DNA of 64,000 bases from Pelagovum pacificum (GTDB taxonomy: Bacteria > Pseudomonadota > Alphaproteobacteria > Rhodobacterales > Rhodobacteraceae). A program made the position numbers and the translations under genes. The notes below the pieces were generated by a model. It saw nothing but the letters and a program-made list of their open reading frames with translations, was not told where the DNA came from and made no database searches. Below are positions 55,005-62,863 of the stretch, one piece after another; positions within the stretch are counted from its first letter, which is position 1; each line of letters begins with the position of its first letter. Location of the stretch: the NCBI RefSeq assembly GCF_016134045.1, contig NZ_CP065915.1, positions 248,001 through 312,000 on the forward strand, given 5' to 3'.

Positions 55005-55095
55005 TGTTGATTTCGTTTAAGGCCAATCTCCATATTGATTGTACATAGTTTGTGTAAGTTTGCTAGGTCCTGAGTGGTTAGCCTCAGCCCCACCC

Positions 55096-55232
55096 TCACC
55101 CCTTCAACCGATCAATCCGCTCCCACGCCTCGGGCTTCTTCAGGCTGTAGTCGAATTACTCCCAGGCTGACTCGCGCAGCGCCTTGAGGTAGCTCGCCTG
55201 CACGCCGGTCATCGGGTCGTCTCCGCTGACCC
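55096..55232 (-). pseudogene. Decayed duplicate of the DUF3072 gene
   Basis: Reading the minus strand from 55230: VSGDDPMTGVQASYLKALRE, SAWE, stop, FDYSLKKPEAWERIDRLKG, stop. It aligns codon for codon with the intact DUF3072 gene at 55568-55768 but lacks its N-terminus and has an in-frame TAA (55158-55156). Nucleotide identity is high over the central part. A duplication, now broken. Confidence 0.9.
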
Positions 55233-55252
55233 TCCATTGAAAGAAAGGGTCT

Positions 55253-55282
55253 GCCGGCCTTCAATTAACCGCCAAGGCCGGC
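55253..55282 (-). terminator. Terminator of the entericidin-like gene
   Basis: Perfect 9-bp stem, AAGGCCGGC/GCCGGCCTT (55274-55282 and 55253-55261), 32 bases after the entericidin stop on the minus strand, followed by a T-rich stretch (CCCTTTCTTTC). Confidence 0.75.
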
Positions 55283-55314
55283 CCTTACCCCACTGTCAGG
55301 ACCGGCGCCTAATC

Positions 55315-55482
55315 CTAGCAAGGCGTCCCGTCCGCCAGCATACCGTTAATACAGGCACCCTGTTGCTCGCGGGCTTCTCCGGTCATGACCTGCCCGGCGT
55401 TCTGAACGTCTTGTCCAACACCGGCGACGGTGTTGCAGGCACTCAGGACGGCAAGGCTGGCTATCAGCAGGTAGGTTTTCAT
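55315..55482 (-). CDS. Entericidin-like small lipoprotein
   Basis: 55 residues from ATG 55480-55482. MKTYLLIASLAVLSAC is a lipoprotein signal with lipobox LSAC (Cys16), followed by NTVAGVGQDVQNAGQV, which matches the entericidin EcnA/EcnB core, and a Cys-containing tail (ACINGMLADGTPC). Entericidins are membrane-associated bacteriolytic/antidote peptides in enterics; in alphaproteobacteria the role is unclear and stress-related expression is common. Confidence 0.85.
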   Translation of the reverse strand: MKTYLLIASLAVLSACNTVAGVGQDVQNAGQVMTGEAREQQGACINGMLADGTPC

Positions 55483-55567
55483 CGGCTCGTGCTCCTCGGT
55501 TGTCGAGCAGACAACTGCTGCGGACAACCGGCGTTCCACGCAGGGGCGCGAAACTCGGGTTGGGGGC

Positions 55568-55768
55568 TCAGTTTCCTGCTTTCAGCGCGTCGATCCGCTC
55601 GGAGGCCTCGGCCTTGGTGAGGCTGTCGTCGAACTCCTCTCCGGCGGACTCGCACAGCGTCTTGAGGTAGCTCGCCTGCGCGCCGGTCATCGGGTCGTCT
55701 CCGCTGACCCAGTCCTCGGGGTCCTTCTCGGCGTTGCCGTGCGGGTTGCTCTTGGGATCGTCGGTCAT
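55568..55768 (-). CDS. DUF3072 family protein
   Basis: 66 residues from ATG 55766-55768, with GGAG at proper spacing. MTGAQASYLKTLCESAGEEFDDSLTKAEASERI is the DUF3072 core, in a hydrophilic, helix-rich small protein. Function unknown; often found near general-stress genes. A decayed copy lies at 55096-55232. Confidence 0.88.
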   Translation of the reverse strand: MTDDPKSNPHGNAEKDPEDWVSGDDPMTGAQASYLKTLCESAGEEFDDSLTKAEASERIDALKAGN

Positions 55769-55911
55769 GGCGTTCTCCATTCGTTCCTGCGCTGACAACC
55801 CGCCGGGCGCCGGCCGGTTCCGAGTGAGCCTGTGAGCGGGCAGGGGGCAGGCCCGGTGCGCGCGGGAACCGCCCCGGCACGGAAGCGTTCTGTCAGCAAA
55901 GGGAGCCGACC

Positions 55912-56151
55912 ATGACCCGTCTCAGCCATCACCTCGCCGTCTTTCTCACCGGACCGACCATCGCCGGCGCGCTCACGATCCTGTGCTTCGCACTGGGGTT
56001 CTACAGCTGGCAGGCGGTGGCCATCTCTGTGGTGACGGGGCTGGTGCTCGCCTGGCCGGCGGGCCGTATCCTCGCCCGTCGCATCAAGCGGGGGGACCCG
56101 ACGTGGGACGCCCGCTCCGACAGACCGCTCCGCCGCCCGGCTCACGGGTAA
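55912..56151 (+). CDS. Small two-helix membrane protein
   Basis: 79 residues from ATG 55912 after AAAGGGAG. Two membrane helices (about 10-32 and 35-52), a basic cytosolic segment (RILARRIKRGDPTW) and Arg-rich tail. The pattern recalls CTP-type small inner-membrane proteins of Rhodobacteraceae, but no family is assigned. Followed closely by a 38-residue gene. Confidence 0.65.
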   Translation: MTRLSHHLAVFLTGPTIAGALTILCFALGFYSWQAVAISVVTGLVLAWPAGRILARRIKRGDPTWDARSDRPLRRPAHG

Positions 56152-56176
56152 CGTCGCGATATCGAAGGAAGACCTC

Positions 56177-56293
56177 ATGAACGAATTCGTCCTGACCGCT
56201 GCCATCGCCACCACCGCCGCCGGGCTTTTCGCCCTGACGCGCATGGCCGCGAAACATGCGACGCTTCCGGTGCGGGTGCGCCGCGACCGCTGA
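56177..56293 (+). CDS. Very short membrane peptide
   Basis: 38 residues, ATG 56177 to TGA 56293, with AAGGAAGA seven bases upstream. One hydrophobic helix (FVLTAAIATTAAGLFALTRMA) and a basic end (KHATLPVRVRRDR). Starts 25 bases after the preceding membrane-protein gene, so the two may be a stress-peptide unit. Below the usual gene-finder cutoff; supported by the ribosome site and codon use. Confidence 0.55.
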   Translation: MNEFVLTAAIATTAAGLFALTRMAAKHATLPVRVRRDR

Positions 56294-56297
56294 GGCG

Positions 56298-57023
56298 TCA
56301 GCTGCAGAAGGTCCGGATCGCGGCTTCGAACTCGCGCGGTTTCTCCGCGTGGATCCAGTGGCCCGATCCGGGGATCTTCGCGAATTTGGCATTGGGGAAC
56401 AGCGACTTGATCCGGTCGCGGTGTTCCCGCTTCACGTAGTCGCTGTCACCGCCGGACAGGAACAGCGTCGGGCCCTCGAAGGTGCCCGAGACGTCCGGAA
56501 AGCCGACGATCTTGTCCATCTCCGCACCGAGGACGTCGAGGTTAAGCAGCCAGCGCTTGTTCTTGACGTCGAAGCTCTGGATCAGGAAATCCTTCACATC
56601 TTCGGGCACGTCCAGCGCGTCCCGTGCGGCGCTCCGCGACGGCTGGTCGGTGTCGAGTGCTTTCATCGCCTCGACGAGGTGCATCTGCGTGTGCTGATAG
56701 CCGACTGGCGCGATGTCGGCGACGATGAGGCGGCGGACCTTCTCGGGGTGTCGCAGCGCCAGCACCATCGCCGCCTTGCCCCCCATCGAGTGTCCCATCA
56801 CGTCACCGTCCGCGAAATCAGCGAGATCGTCGGCCATGTCGAAGTAGGTGTGCGTGTCGAACCACGGGCTGGAGCCGTGGTTGCGCATGTCGACCGAAGT
56901 CACCTCGAACGCGTCGGAGAGTCGCTTGGCGATGATGCCGAGGTTGCGACCCGACCCGAATAGCCCATGTGCGAGCAGGAGCTTGTGATCGTTGCCTTCC
57001 CCGGTGACGGTGGCGTTCAGCAT
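56298..57023 (-). CDS. Alpha/beta hydrolase (YbfF-like esterase)
   Basis: 241 residues from ATG 57021-57023. LLLAHGLFGSGRNLG is the oxyanion region; the nucleophile elbow is GHSMGG; the late His is in SGHWIHAEKP. Closely resembles YbfF-type esterases, which split short-chain acyl or aryl esters. Monocistronic; divergent from the next gene. Confidence 0.93.
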   Translation of the reverse strand: MLNATVTGEGNDHKLLLAHGLFGSGRNLGIIAKRLSDAFEVTSVDMRNHGSSPWFDTHTYFDMADDLADFADGDVMGHSMGGKAAMVLALRHPEKVRRLIVADIAPVGYQHTQMHLVEAMKALDTDQPSRSAARDALDVPEDVKDFLIQSFDVKNKRWLLNLDVLGAEMDKIVGFPDVSGTFEGPTLFLSGGDSDYVKREHRDRIKSLFPNAKFAKIPGSGHWIHAEKPREFEAAIRTFCS

Positions 57024-57074
57024 GGATGTATCCTCAGTTGCCAGCCTTGGGCGGCGTGGCTAATCCTGTCTTTT

Positions 57075-57446
57075 ATGACGCCTAACGCGCTGAAATCCGA
57101 GGTGGAAGAGGTTCGCGGCCTGCTGCGGCAGAAGTTCGGTGTCAGCGGGCCGACTCTGACCGTCCAGTTGAGGCGCGTCGGAAGGCTGCTGCCGCGTCCG
57201 CTGCGCCGGGACGGGGCGCGGCTCGCGCAGGCGGCGCAAGTCGCCCGACACCCGAGGGCCGGACGGCAGATCGACCTTGCCGGTGCGCGGCAGGCGCAGC
57301 AGCGGCTGGTCTTCTATCTGGAGGGGATCGATCCGGAGGAGAGGCGCCGGATGCGGCACCTCTCCATTGTCGCGACGATCGTTGGCAACCTGCTGGTCGT
57401 GGCGGCGTTTCTGATTGCCGTCCTCGCCTGGCGCGGGTTTCTCTAG
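57075..57446 (+). CDS. Small membrane-anchored hypothetical protein
   Basis: 123 residues from ATG 57075. An N-terminal basic helical region of about 95 residues ([36 protein letters not shown]) and a single C-terminal membrane helix ([22 protein letters not shown]). No family recognised. Its last 4 bases overlap the end of glyA on the other strand. Confidence 0.75.
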   Translation: MTPNALKSEVEEVRGLLRQKFGVSGPTLTVQLRRVGRLLPRPLRRDGARLAQAAQVARHPRAGRQIDLAGARQAQQRLVFYLEGIDPEERRRMRHLSIVATIVGNLLVVAAFLIAVLAWRGFL

Positions 57447-58726
57447 AGCCCGGGGTAGATCGGGAACTTCTCGCACAGCGCCTCGACCTCGGCTTTCACC
57501 TTGGCTTCGACGTCGGCGTTGCCTTCGTCCCCGTTGGCAGCGAGCCCGTCGACCACTTCGACGATCCAGTCGCCGATCTGCCGGAACTCGGCCTCACCGA
57601 AGCCGCGCGTGGTGCCGGCCGGCGTGCCGAGGCGGACGCCGGAGGTGACCATCGGTTTTTCCGGGTCGAAGGGAATGCCGTTCTTGTTGCAGGTGATGTG
57701 CGCGCGGCCGAGCGCCTTCTCGGTGGCGTTGCCCTTCACATTCTTCGGCCGGAGGTCGACGAGCATCACGTGGCTGTCGGTGCCGCCGGTGACGATGTCG
57801 AGCCCGCCCTTCATCAGCTGGTCGGCCAGTGCGATGGCGTTGTCGACCACCTGCTGCTGATATTCCTTGAAGCCGGGGCGCAGCGCCTCGCCGAAGGCCA
57901 CAGCCTTGCCGGCGATCACGTGCATCAGCGGCCCGCCCTGGATGCCGGGGAAGATCGCGGAGTTGATCTTCTTCGAGATGTCCTCGTCGTTGGTGAGGAT
58001 CATGCCGCCGCGCGGACCGCGGAGGGTCTTGTGCGTCGTGGTCGTCGCGACGTGGGCGTGCGGGAAGGGCGAGGGGTAGATGCCCGCCGCGACGAGGCCG
58101 GCGAAGTGGGCCATGTCCACGACGAGGTAGGCGCCCACGCTGTCGGCGATCTCACGGAACTTCTCGAAGTCGAGGATGCGGGGGATGGCCGAACCGCCGG
58201 CGATGATCATCTTCGGCTGGTGTTCGGTGGCGAGCGCCTGGATCTGGTCGTAGTCGGGCAGGCTGTCCTGACGACGCACGCCGTACTGGATCGCATTGAA
58301 CCATTTGCCCGACTGGTTCGGCTTGGCGCCGTGGGTCAGGTGCCCGCCGGCGTCGAGGCTCATCCCGAGGATCGTGTCACCGGGCTGGAGCAGGGCGGTA
58401 TAGACCCCCTGGTTGGCCTGGGAGCCGGAGTTCGGCTGCACGTTGGCGAACTGGCATGAGAAAAGCTCGCATGCGCGTTCGATGGCGAGGTTTTCGGCGA
58501 TGTCGACGAACTGGCAGCCGCCATAGTAGCGACGGCCCGGGTAGCCCTCTGCATACTTGTTCGTCATCACCGAGCCCTGTGCCTCGAGGACGGCGGCGGA
58601 CACGACGTTCTCGGAAGCGATCAGCTCGATCTCGTTCTGCTGCCGACCGAGTTCTTTCTGGATGGCGCCCCAAATCTCGGGATCGCGGCTGGCAAGTTTC
58701 TCGGTGAAGAAGCCGTCGTCGGTCAT
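57443..58726 (-). CDS. glyA: Serine hydroxymethyltransferase
   Basis: 427 residues from ATG 58724-58726. PLP enzyme making glycine and methylene-THF from serine: [11 protein letters not shown] near the N-terminus, [13 protein letters not shown], and [13 protein letters not shown] with the PLP Lys. Full length. The 176-base leader up to nadK holds both promoters; I could not recognise a riboswitch there. Confidence 0.97.
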   Translation of the reverse strand: MTDDGFFTEKLASRDPEIWGAIQKELGRQQNEIELIASENVVSAAVLEAQGSVMTNKYAEGYPGRRYYGGCQFVDIAENLAIERACELFSCQFANVQPNSGSQANQGVYTALLQPGDTILGMSLDAGGHLTHGAKPNQSGKWFNAIQYGVRRQDSLPDYDQIQALATEHQPKMIIAGGSAIPRILDFEKFREIADSVGAYLVVDMAHFAGLVAAGIYPSPFPHAHVATTTTHKTLRGPRGGMILTNDEDISKKINSAIFPGIQGGPLMHVIAGKAVAFGEALRPGFKEYQQQVVDNAIALADQLMKGGLDIVTGGTDSHVMLVDLRPKNVKGNATEKALGRAHITCNKNGIPFDPEKPMVTSGVRLGTPAGTTRGFGEAEFRQIGDWIVEVVDGLAANGDEGNADVEAKVKAEVEALCEKFPIYPGL

Positions 58727-58902
58727 GTGGCAAGTCTCCTTGGCTGCCGGAAGGCGGGTTGCGTCCTTCTAACGAGCCGGGGCCGGGGTCTAAAGGGCGA
58801 AACCGACGCGGGGCGCGTCCCGAACGTCACGGATCGTGTGCTTGCCTTTCCGATCGGCGACAGGGCAGGGTTCGGCGGAAACTTCGGAGGTCAGACCTAC
58901 CC

Positions 58903-59667
58903 ATGTCCCCGCGTCGCATCGCATTTCGTGCCAGCTCTTCTCCCATCGCGGAGGAGGCACGCCTCGCCCTGACCGAGGCGCATGGCGACGTGTCGCTCGA
59001 AGAGGCGGAGGTGATCGTTGCGCTCGGCGGGGACGGCTTCATGCTCCAGACGCTGCACGCGACACAGCACTTGCCCGCGCCGGTGTTCGGTATGAACCGT
59101 GGCACGGTCGGCTTCCTGATGAACGAGTATCGCTCCGCCGGGTTGATCGAGCGGCTGGCCGCGTCCGAAGAGGCGGTCATCCACCCGCTGCACATGACGG
59201 CGACGACAGTGGCCGGTGAGGTGCACGAGTCACTCGCCATCAACGAAGTCTCGCTGCTGCGCGCCGGGCCTCAGGCCGCGAAGCTGAGGATCACGGTCGA
59301 CGACCGGCTCCGGATGGCGGAGCTGGTCTGCGACGGCGCGCTCGTCGCGACGCCCGCCGGGTCGACGGCTTACAATTATTCCGCGCACGGACCGATCCTG
59401 CCGATCGATTCGAAGGTGCTCGCCATCACCGCCGTGGCTGCGTTCCGGCCCCGCAGATGGCGTGGCGCGCTCGTCCCGATCTCCGCCACGGTCAATTTCG
59501 AGGTGCTAGAGCCTAACAAGCGGCCCGTCATGGCTGTCGCCGACTCGGCCTCGGTGCCCGATGTGGCGCGAGTCGAGATAAAGAGCTCCCCCGACATCTC
59601 GCACCGGATCCTTTTCGATCCGGGTCATGGCCTCGAAGAACGGCTGATCCGCGAACAGTTCGTCTGA
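58903..59667 (+). CDS. nadK: NAD kinase
   Basis: 254 residues from ATG 58903, GGAGG 12 bases upstream. Phosphorylates NAD to NADP. Motifs: [10 protein letters not shown] with the GGDG loop (42-45), [33 protein letters not shown]. An upstream in-frame extension to 58759 is not protein-like. Divergent from glyA. Confidence 0.95.
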   Translation: MSPRRIAFRASSSPIAEEARLALTEAHGDVSLEEAEVIVALGGDGFMLQTLHATQHLPAPVFGMNRGTVGFLMNEYRSAGLIERLAASEEAVIHPLHMTATTVAGEVHESLAINEVSLLRAGPQAAKLRITVDDRLRMAELVCDGALVATPAGSTAYNYSAHGPILPIDSKVLAITAVAAFRPRRWRGALVPISATVNFEVLEPNKRPVMAVADSASVPDVARVEIKSSPDISHRILFDPGHGLEERLIREQFV

Positions 59668-59943
59668 ACCGTTACGTCTGCCGAGACGCGGAAAACCTGC
59701 GCGCAGAGTGGTTTACCTTACGTAAATCGAACGGCTGCTATCCGATAGCATTGCCCGGTCAGAGCCTTGCAGCGCAGGCGTCATGACCTGTCAGACCCCC
59801 GATATTGTCTGCATCCCCGGCAAGGCCCTTCATCAGGTCATCGGCACCGGGCCAGCAACGACACGGGGTCGAGACGAAACCGAAACCAGACACACCCAAC
59901 ACGCTGCCAACATCAGCTTTTTAGAACCAAAGGACCTTACACC

Positions 59944-60384
59944 ATGAAACTCGTTACCTTCATCAAGACCTCCGCCGTTTCCCTCGCCATCGTGCTCGGC
60001 GCCGCCTCTCCCTCTCTGGCGGACGGCAACTACGCCAACGTTCACCAGTGGGGCTGGCACAATGAAGCGGGCGGCGGCCAGTACGGCTTCGGCAACCGCC
60101 TGACGGTCGACCAGGGCGGCTGGGGCAACAGCTCCGTGGCGCTCCAGGACGGCAACTTCAACAAGACGGTCATCGGCCAGAACGGGCACCACAACGGGGC
60201 GCTGACCCAGCAGTACGGCCGCTGCAACGTCGCCGGCATCGCCCAATTCGGCGGACACAACAACGCGTCGACGACCCAGTCGGGCAACTGCAACGCGTCC
60301 GCCACGATCCAGTCGGGCCACGGCAACAGCGCCAACACCACGCAGCGCGGCTCGGGCAACGTCTCGGTCATCGTGCAGGACTGA
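59944..60384 (+). CDS. CsgA-like curlin (major curli subunit type)
   Basis: 146 residues from ATG 59944 after AAAGGAC. Signal MKLVTFIKTSAVSLAIVLGAASPSLA, then ten 11-residue curlin half-repeats of pattern Q.G..N.A...Q (for example QYGFGNRLTVD, QNGHHNGALTQ, QSGHGNSANTT). Curlin repeats stack as a beta-solenoid and polymerise into surface amyloid. Two repeats contain Cys (RCNVAG, NCNASA). The 276-base upstream gap has two short palindromes, TTTAC/GTAAA (59712-59726) and GCTATCCGATAGC (59737-59749), perhaps regulator sites. First gene of a csgA-csgH-csgB-like set. Confidence 0.9.
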   Translation: MKLVTFIKTSAVSLAIVLGAASPSLADGNYANVHQWGWHNEAGGGQYGFGNRLTVDQGGWGNSSVALQDGNFNKTVIGQNGHHNGALTQQYGRCNVAGIAQFGGHNNASTTQSGNCNASATIQSGHGNSANTTQRGSGNVSVIVQD

Positions 60385-60392
60385 CCCGTCCT

Positions 60393-60427
60393 CCGGGCCG
60401 GCGCACCATGAGGGCGCGCCGCCCGGG
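60393..60427 (+). promoter_or_regulatory. Hairpin after the CsgA-like gene
   Basis: CCGGGCCGGCGC-type arm pairs with GCGCGCCGCCCGG across a short loop, in the 73 bases between the CsgA-like and CsgH genes. Followed by the AAAGGA of csgH rather than a T-run. A candidate attenuator limiting expression of the downstream genes. Confidence 0.5.
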
Positions 60428-60457
60428 CCTCACCCATTCCTAGAAAGGATTGATCCC

Positions 60458-60841
60458 ATGATTGCCACCATTCGCGCCATCGCCGCCGCCTCCGCCGCTG
60501 TCGTGGCTGCCGCCTGCGCGGTTCCCGCCGCCACCGGCACCGAGACCGCCACGGCCGCCCCGCTTCGCTGCGGGCTCCAGGTTACCGAGGCCGGCGGGAT
60601 GGTCACCGTCGAAGGCGTCGTTCAGTCGGACACCGCCGTCTCTGGCTCCTACGCCCTGAACCTCACCCGGTCCGCCGGTGGCGGGACCGCGCAAGTCCAG
60701 CAGGGCGGTGCCTTCACCCTCGCCGCCGGCGAAAGCGGCCGGATCGGCCGCGCCGAGTTCAACGGCCGTGCTGCCGATATCGACGGTCAGCTCACCGTCA
60801 ATGTCAGCGGAGCGGACCTCGTCTGCCCGATGATGCCGTAA
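60458..60841 (+). CDS. csgH: Curli assembly protein CsgH-like
   Basis: 127 residues from ATG 60458 (AAAGGATTGATCCC upstream). Signal ending near AAACA, then a compact beta-sandwich of about 95 residues: CGLQVTEAGGMVTVEGVVQS, SGSYALNLTRSAGGGTAQVQQGG and AEFNGRAADIDGQLTVNV. This pattern (Gx..L.V..S..GGT....QGG) is that of CsgH, an alphaproteobacterial periplasmic inhibitor of premature curli polymerisation. Its place between two curlin genes supports the call. Confidence 0.85.
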   Translation: MIATIRAIAAASAAVVAAACAVPAATGTETATAAPLRCGLQVTEAGGMVTVEGVVQSDTAVSGSYALNLTRSAGGGTAQVQQGGAFTLAAGESGRIGRAEFNGRAADIDGQLTVNVSGADLVCPMMP

Positions 60842-60851
60842 GTCCCGGGGT

Positions 60852-60880
60852 GCCGGATCCCGAATTAGCGCGGATCCGGC
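60852..60880 (+). promoter_or_regulatory. Hairpin between csgH and the CsgB-like gene
   Basis: GCCGGATCC (60852-60860) and GGATCCGGC (60872-60880), perfect 9-bp stem with an 11-base loop, just after the csgH stop. No T-run. Possible partial terminator or mRNA stabiliser. Confidence 0.6.
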
Positions 60881-60945
60881 AGGCCCCGTCCCACGAAGAC
60901 CCAAAGTCATTTTCGACAAACATCTAGACCCAAAGGATTGCTGCC

Positions 60946-61332
60946 ATGCTCCGTACCGTCATTCTCTCCGCCGCTCTCAGCCTCACCGCGATCTCCGCCT
61001 CCGCCGATGGCCAGATCAGCTTCACCGTGAACCCGACGAACCAGAAGGAAGACGCTCTGATCCGTTTCGGACTTGCCGCCTACATGCTGCACAAGGACTA
61101 CGAGACGAACGGTCAGGTCACCCAGAACGGCATCAACAACGCCGCCGGGCTCTACCAGAACGGCGCCTGCAATACCGGCCTAATCGAGCAGAACGGTTCC
61201 GGCCACACCGGCACGCTGAGCCAGAACGGCTGCAACAACGCGCACGGCCTGTTCCAGTCCGGCAACAACTCCAACGCGCATGTCAGCCAGAGCGGCGGAC
61301 AGTCGGGGCTGACGTTCGTCTACGGGTTCTGA
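60946..61332 (+). CDS. CsgB-like curlin (minor/nucleator type)
   Basis: 128 residues from ATG 60946 after AAAGGA. Signal MLRTVILSAALSLTAISASA, a non-repeat segment (ISFTVNPTNQKEDALIRFG), then six curlin-type 11-residue repeats (QNGINNAAGLY, QNGACNTGLIE, QNGSGHTGTLS, QNGCNNAHGLF, ...). Fewer repeats than the CsgA-like protein and a distinct N-terminus suggest the nucleator. It too carries two Cys in repeats. No CsgG/E/F gene is in the window. Confidence 0.85.
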   Translation: MLRTVILSAALSLTAISASADGQISFTVNPTNQKEDALIRFGLAAYMLHKDYETNGQVTQNGINNAAGLYQNGACNTGLIEQNGSGHTGTLSQNGCNNAHGLFQSGNNSNAHVSQSGGQSGLTFVYGF

Positions 61333-61362
61333 ACTGGCCTTTTCCGTCTCCGAACCGTTTTC

Positions 61363-61467
61363 CCCCTCACCCAACCCTCTCCCCCATGGGGAGAGGGCTT
61401 TGTCGTGTCTGGTTGATGTGTAGCGCGTCATTATGACCCCCATTGGGGGAGAGGGTAGGGTGAGGGG
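61363..61467. repeat. Inverted pair of the GGGGAGAGGG/TTGGGTGAGGGG element
   Basis: Arms 61363-61386 and 61444-61467 are reverse complements over 24 bases with one mismatch, separated by 57 bases. Same element type as at 40.1-40.3 kb and 43.8 kb. It sits between the convergent CsgB-like and M15 genes and probably terminates both. Confidence 0.85.
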
Positions 61468-62316
61468 CTATCTCATCAGCCGCGCGTAGAGGATCAGCTC
61501 CGGCCGGTACTCGAAGTGCATGCCGTCGAAATGGTGCCACTTGCCGCCCCAGATGAAGCCGTAGCGCTCCATCGCCTCCACAAGGTCGCGGGGGACGCGG
61601 TTGTCGAACTCGCCGACCGCGCCCTCGGTCGCCCCGGACCAGCGCCAGTAGCCACCAAGCTGGCTGTTGATGTCGACCGCGGCGCCGAAGGAATGCACGG
61701 ACAGGCGCTCGGTGCCGGCGATGGTGCGCCAGTTGAAGCTGCCGCCGATCGACATGAACATCTCGCCGTTGTCCTGGTTCTCGATCCGATCGAGCGCCGC
61801 CTGGAGCTGGGCGTAGACGCAGTGCCGCGAGGTGACAAAGAACTCCGCCGTGATCGCACCGTCGTTGTAGCCCACACGCACGAGGCTCTGGCGGACCTCC
61901 TCGGCGCTGTCGCCATAGAGCGCCCGCAGAAACCCCTCGTCCCGATAGCGCCCCGGATCGGCCCATGGCTCGAGCCGGGCGGAGAGGTCGAATTCCAGCG
62001 GATAGACGACCGTGAACTGGTCCCCGAACGTCGCGGCGGCGAGCCGCTCGGCCGGGGTGGCGTCGCTGGCGGGCACGGCCGGGACCTGGAGTCCATCGGG
62101 CGTGGTAAAGATACCGGCGGCCCAGTCCAGGTCGCTGCCGGGATAGGCCGTCTCGATCGCCGTCTCTATGGGGTCGCCGCCGCCGGGCAAGAACGCCCGC
62201 GTCCAGTCGACCGCCCGGCAATCCTGTGCCAGCGCCGCTCCGCCAATGAAGGCCAGAAGGGTTGCCGCGACGAGGGTGACACGCCTAGATGGCGCCAGAG
62301 AAAAAGGGGACTCCAT
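61468..62316 (-). CDS. M15-family metallopeptidase (D-Ala-D-Ala carboxypeptidase type)
   Basis: 282 residues from ATG 62314-62316 with a signal (RRVTLVAATLLAFIGGAALAQ). Zinc ligands are visible: SVHSFGAAVDIN gives His208 and Asp215, and GMHFEYRP gives His267, with Glu269. The N-terminal 190 residues are unusual for the family (probable binding domain). Likely acts on peptidoglycan. Start codon overlaps that of the next gene head to head. Confidence 0.87.
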   Translation of the reverse strand: MESPFSLAPSRRVTLVAATLLAFIGGAALAQDCRAVDWTRAFLPGGGDPIETAIETAYPGSDLDWAAGIFTTPDGLQVPAVPASDATPAERLAAATFGDQFTVVYPLEFDLSARLEPWADPGRYRDEGFLRALYGDSAEEVRQSLVRVGYNDGAITAEFFVTSRHCVYAQLQAALDRIENQDNGEMFMSIGGSFNWRTIAGTERLSVHSFGAAVDINSQLGGYWRWSGATEGAVGEFDNRVPRDLVEAMERYGFIWGGKWHHFDGMHFEYRPELILYARLMR

Positions 62317-62863
62317 GCTGCGCTATCTTGCTCACGCCGCGATTGCCGGCGCAACGATTCCGTCGATCATCGCTGCGCAGGAAAGCTTCGTGCCCTACGA
62401 CGAAGTTCGGGCCGAGAACCCGGGCCTGACGCAGGAATGCATCGCGCAAGACGGCGACACCTGCCTTGGCCTCGTGGAACATCGCGGCAGCGTGGCGCGC
62501 CCCGATCTGAGGCTCGTCTTCGCCTATTCGGCCGAGCCCCGCATCGTGATCCGGCTCGACGTGCCGGCGGTGACGCGGGACGGTCAGCTCTGCATGGATA
62601 TGCGCCGCGCCGACCTTCGGGTCGTGTCCGATCTGCCGCCGTCGCTTGCCCGGGACATCGACGCGGCGGCCTGCCGGGCCGCGATCGGCGAAGTCGAGGG
62701 CTGGTCCTGCGTCGCCTACTACCGCAATCCCGAGGGCGGATACTTCCAGTACACCACCGACAACGGCGAGCCGAGCGCGCCGTTCGATCGCGCGCTCGAC
62801 CGATCGGTATTCGTCGAGAGCCGCCCGCAGATCCGCGCGCTGATCGACGAACCCGGATTCTGA
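62315..62863 (+). CDS. Hypothetical secreted protein, divergent from the M15 gene
   Basis: 182 residues from ATG 62315, with AAAAAGGGGA upstream. Signal MLRYLAHAAIAGATIPSIIAAQ, then a soluble domain with cysteines (QECIAQDGDTCLG, QLCMDM, AACRAAIG, WSCVAYYRNPEGG). No family recognised. Its ATG overlaps the opposite-strand ATG of the M15 gene by two bases (CATG), so its promoter must lie within that gene. Confidence 0.75.
   Translation: MLRYLAHAAIAGATIPSIIAAQESFVPYDEVRAENPGLTQECIAQDGDTCLGLVEHRGSVARPDLRLVFAYSAEPRIVIRLDVPAVTRDGQLCMDMRRADLRVVSDLPPSLARDIDAAACRAAIGEVEGWSCVAYYRNPEGGYFQYTTDNGEPSAPFDRALDRSVFVESRPQIRALIDEPGF

Larger units (their letters stand above)
53750..55040. other. AT-rich (low-GC) genomic island
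   Basis: About 1.3 kb of visibly AT-rich sequence with runs such as AATAAATAATATT, set in a strongly GC-rich chromosome. It carries only the two hypothetical genes. There is no transposase, integrase or tRNA at its edges. The left edge touches a GTAGGGTGCGCAC repeat remnant (53794-53806); the right edge is followed by a decayed DUF3072 copy. Boundaries are estimated by eye. Confidence 0.75.

Noticed and set aside
58727..58902. A riboswitch in the glyA leader
   Set aside because: No glycine- or SAM-type core could be recognised by eye; only a divergent promoter region is supported.
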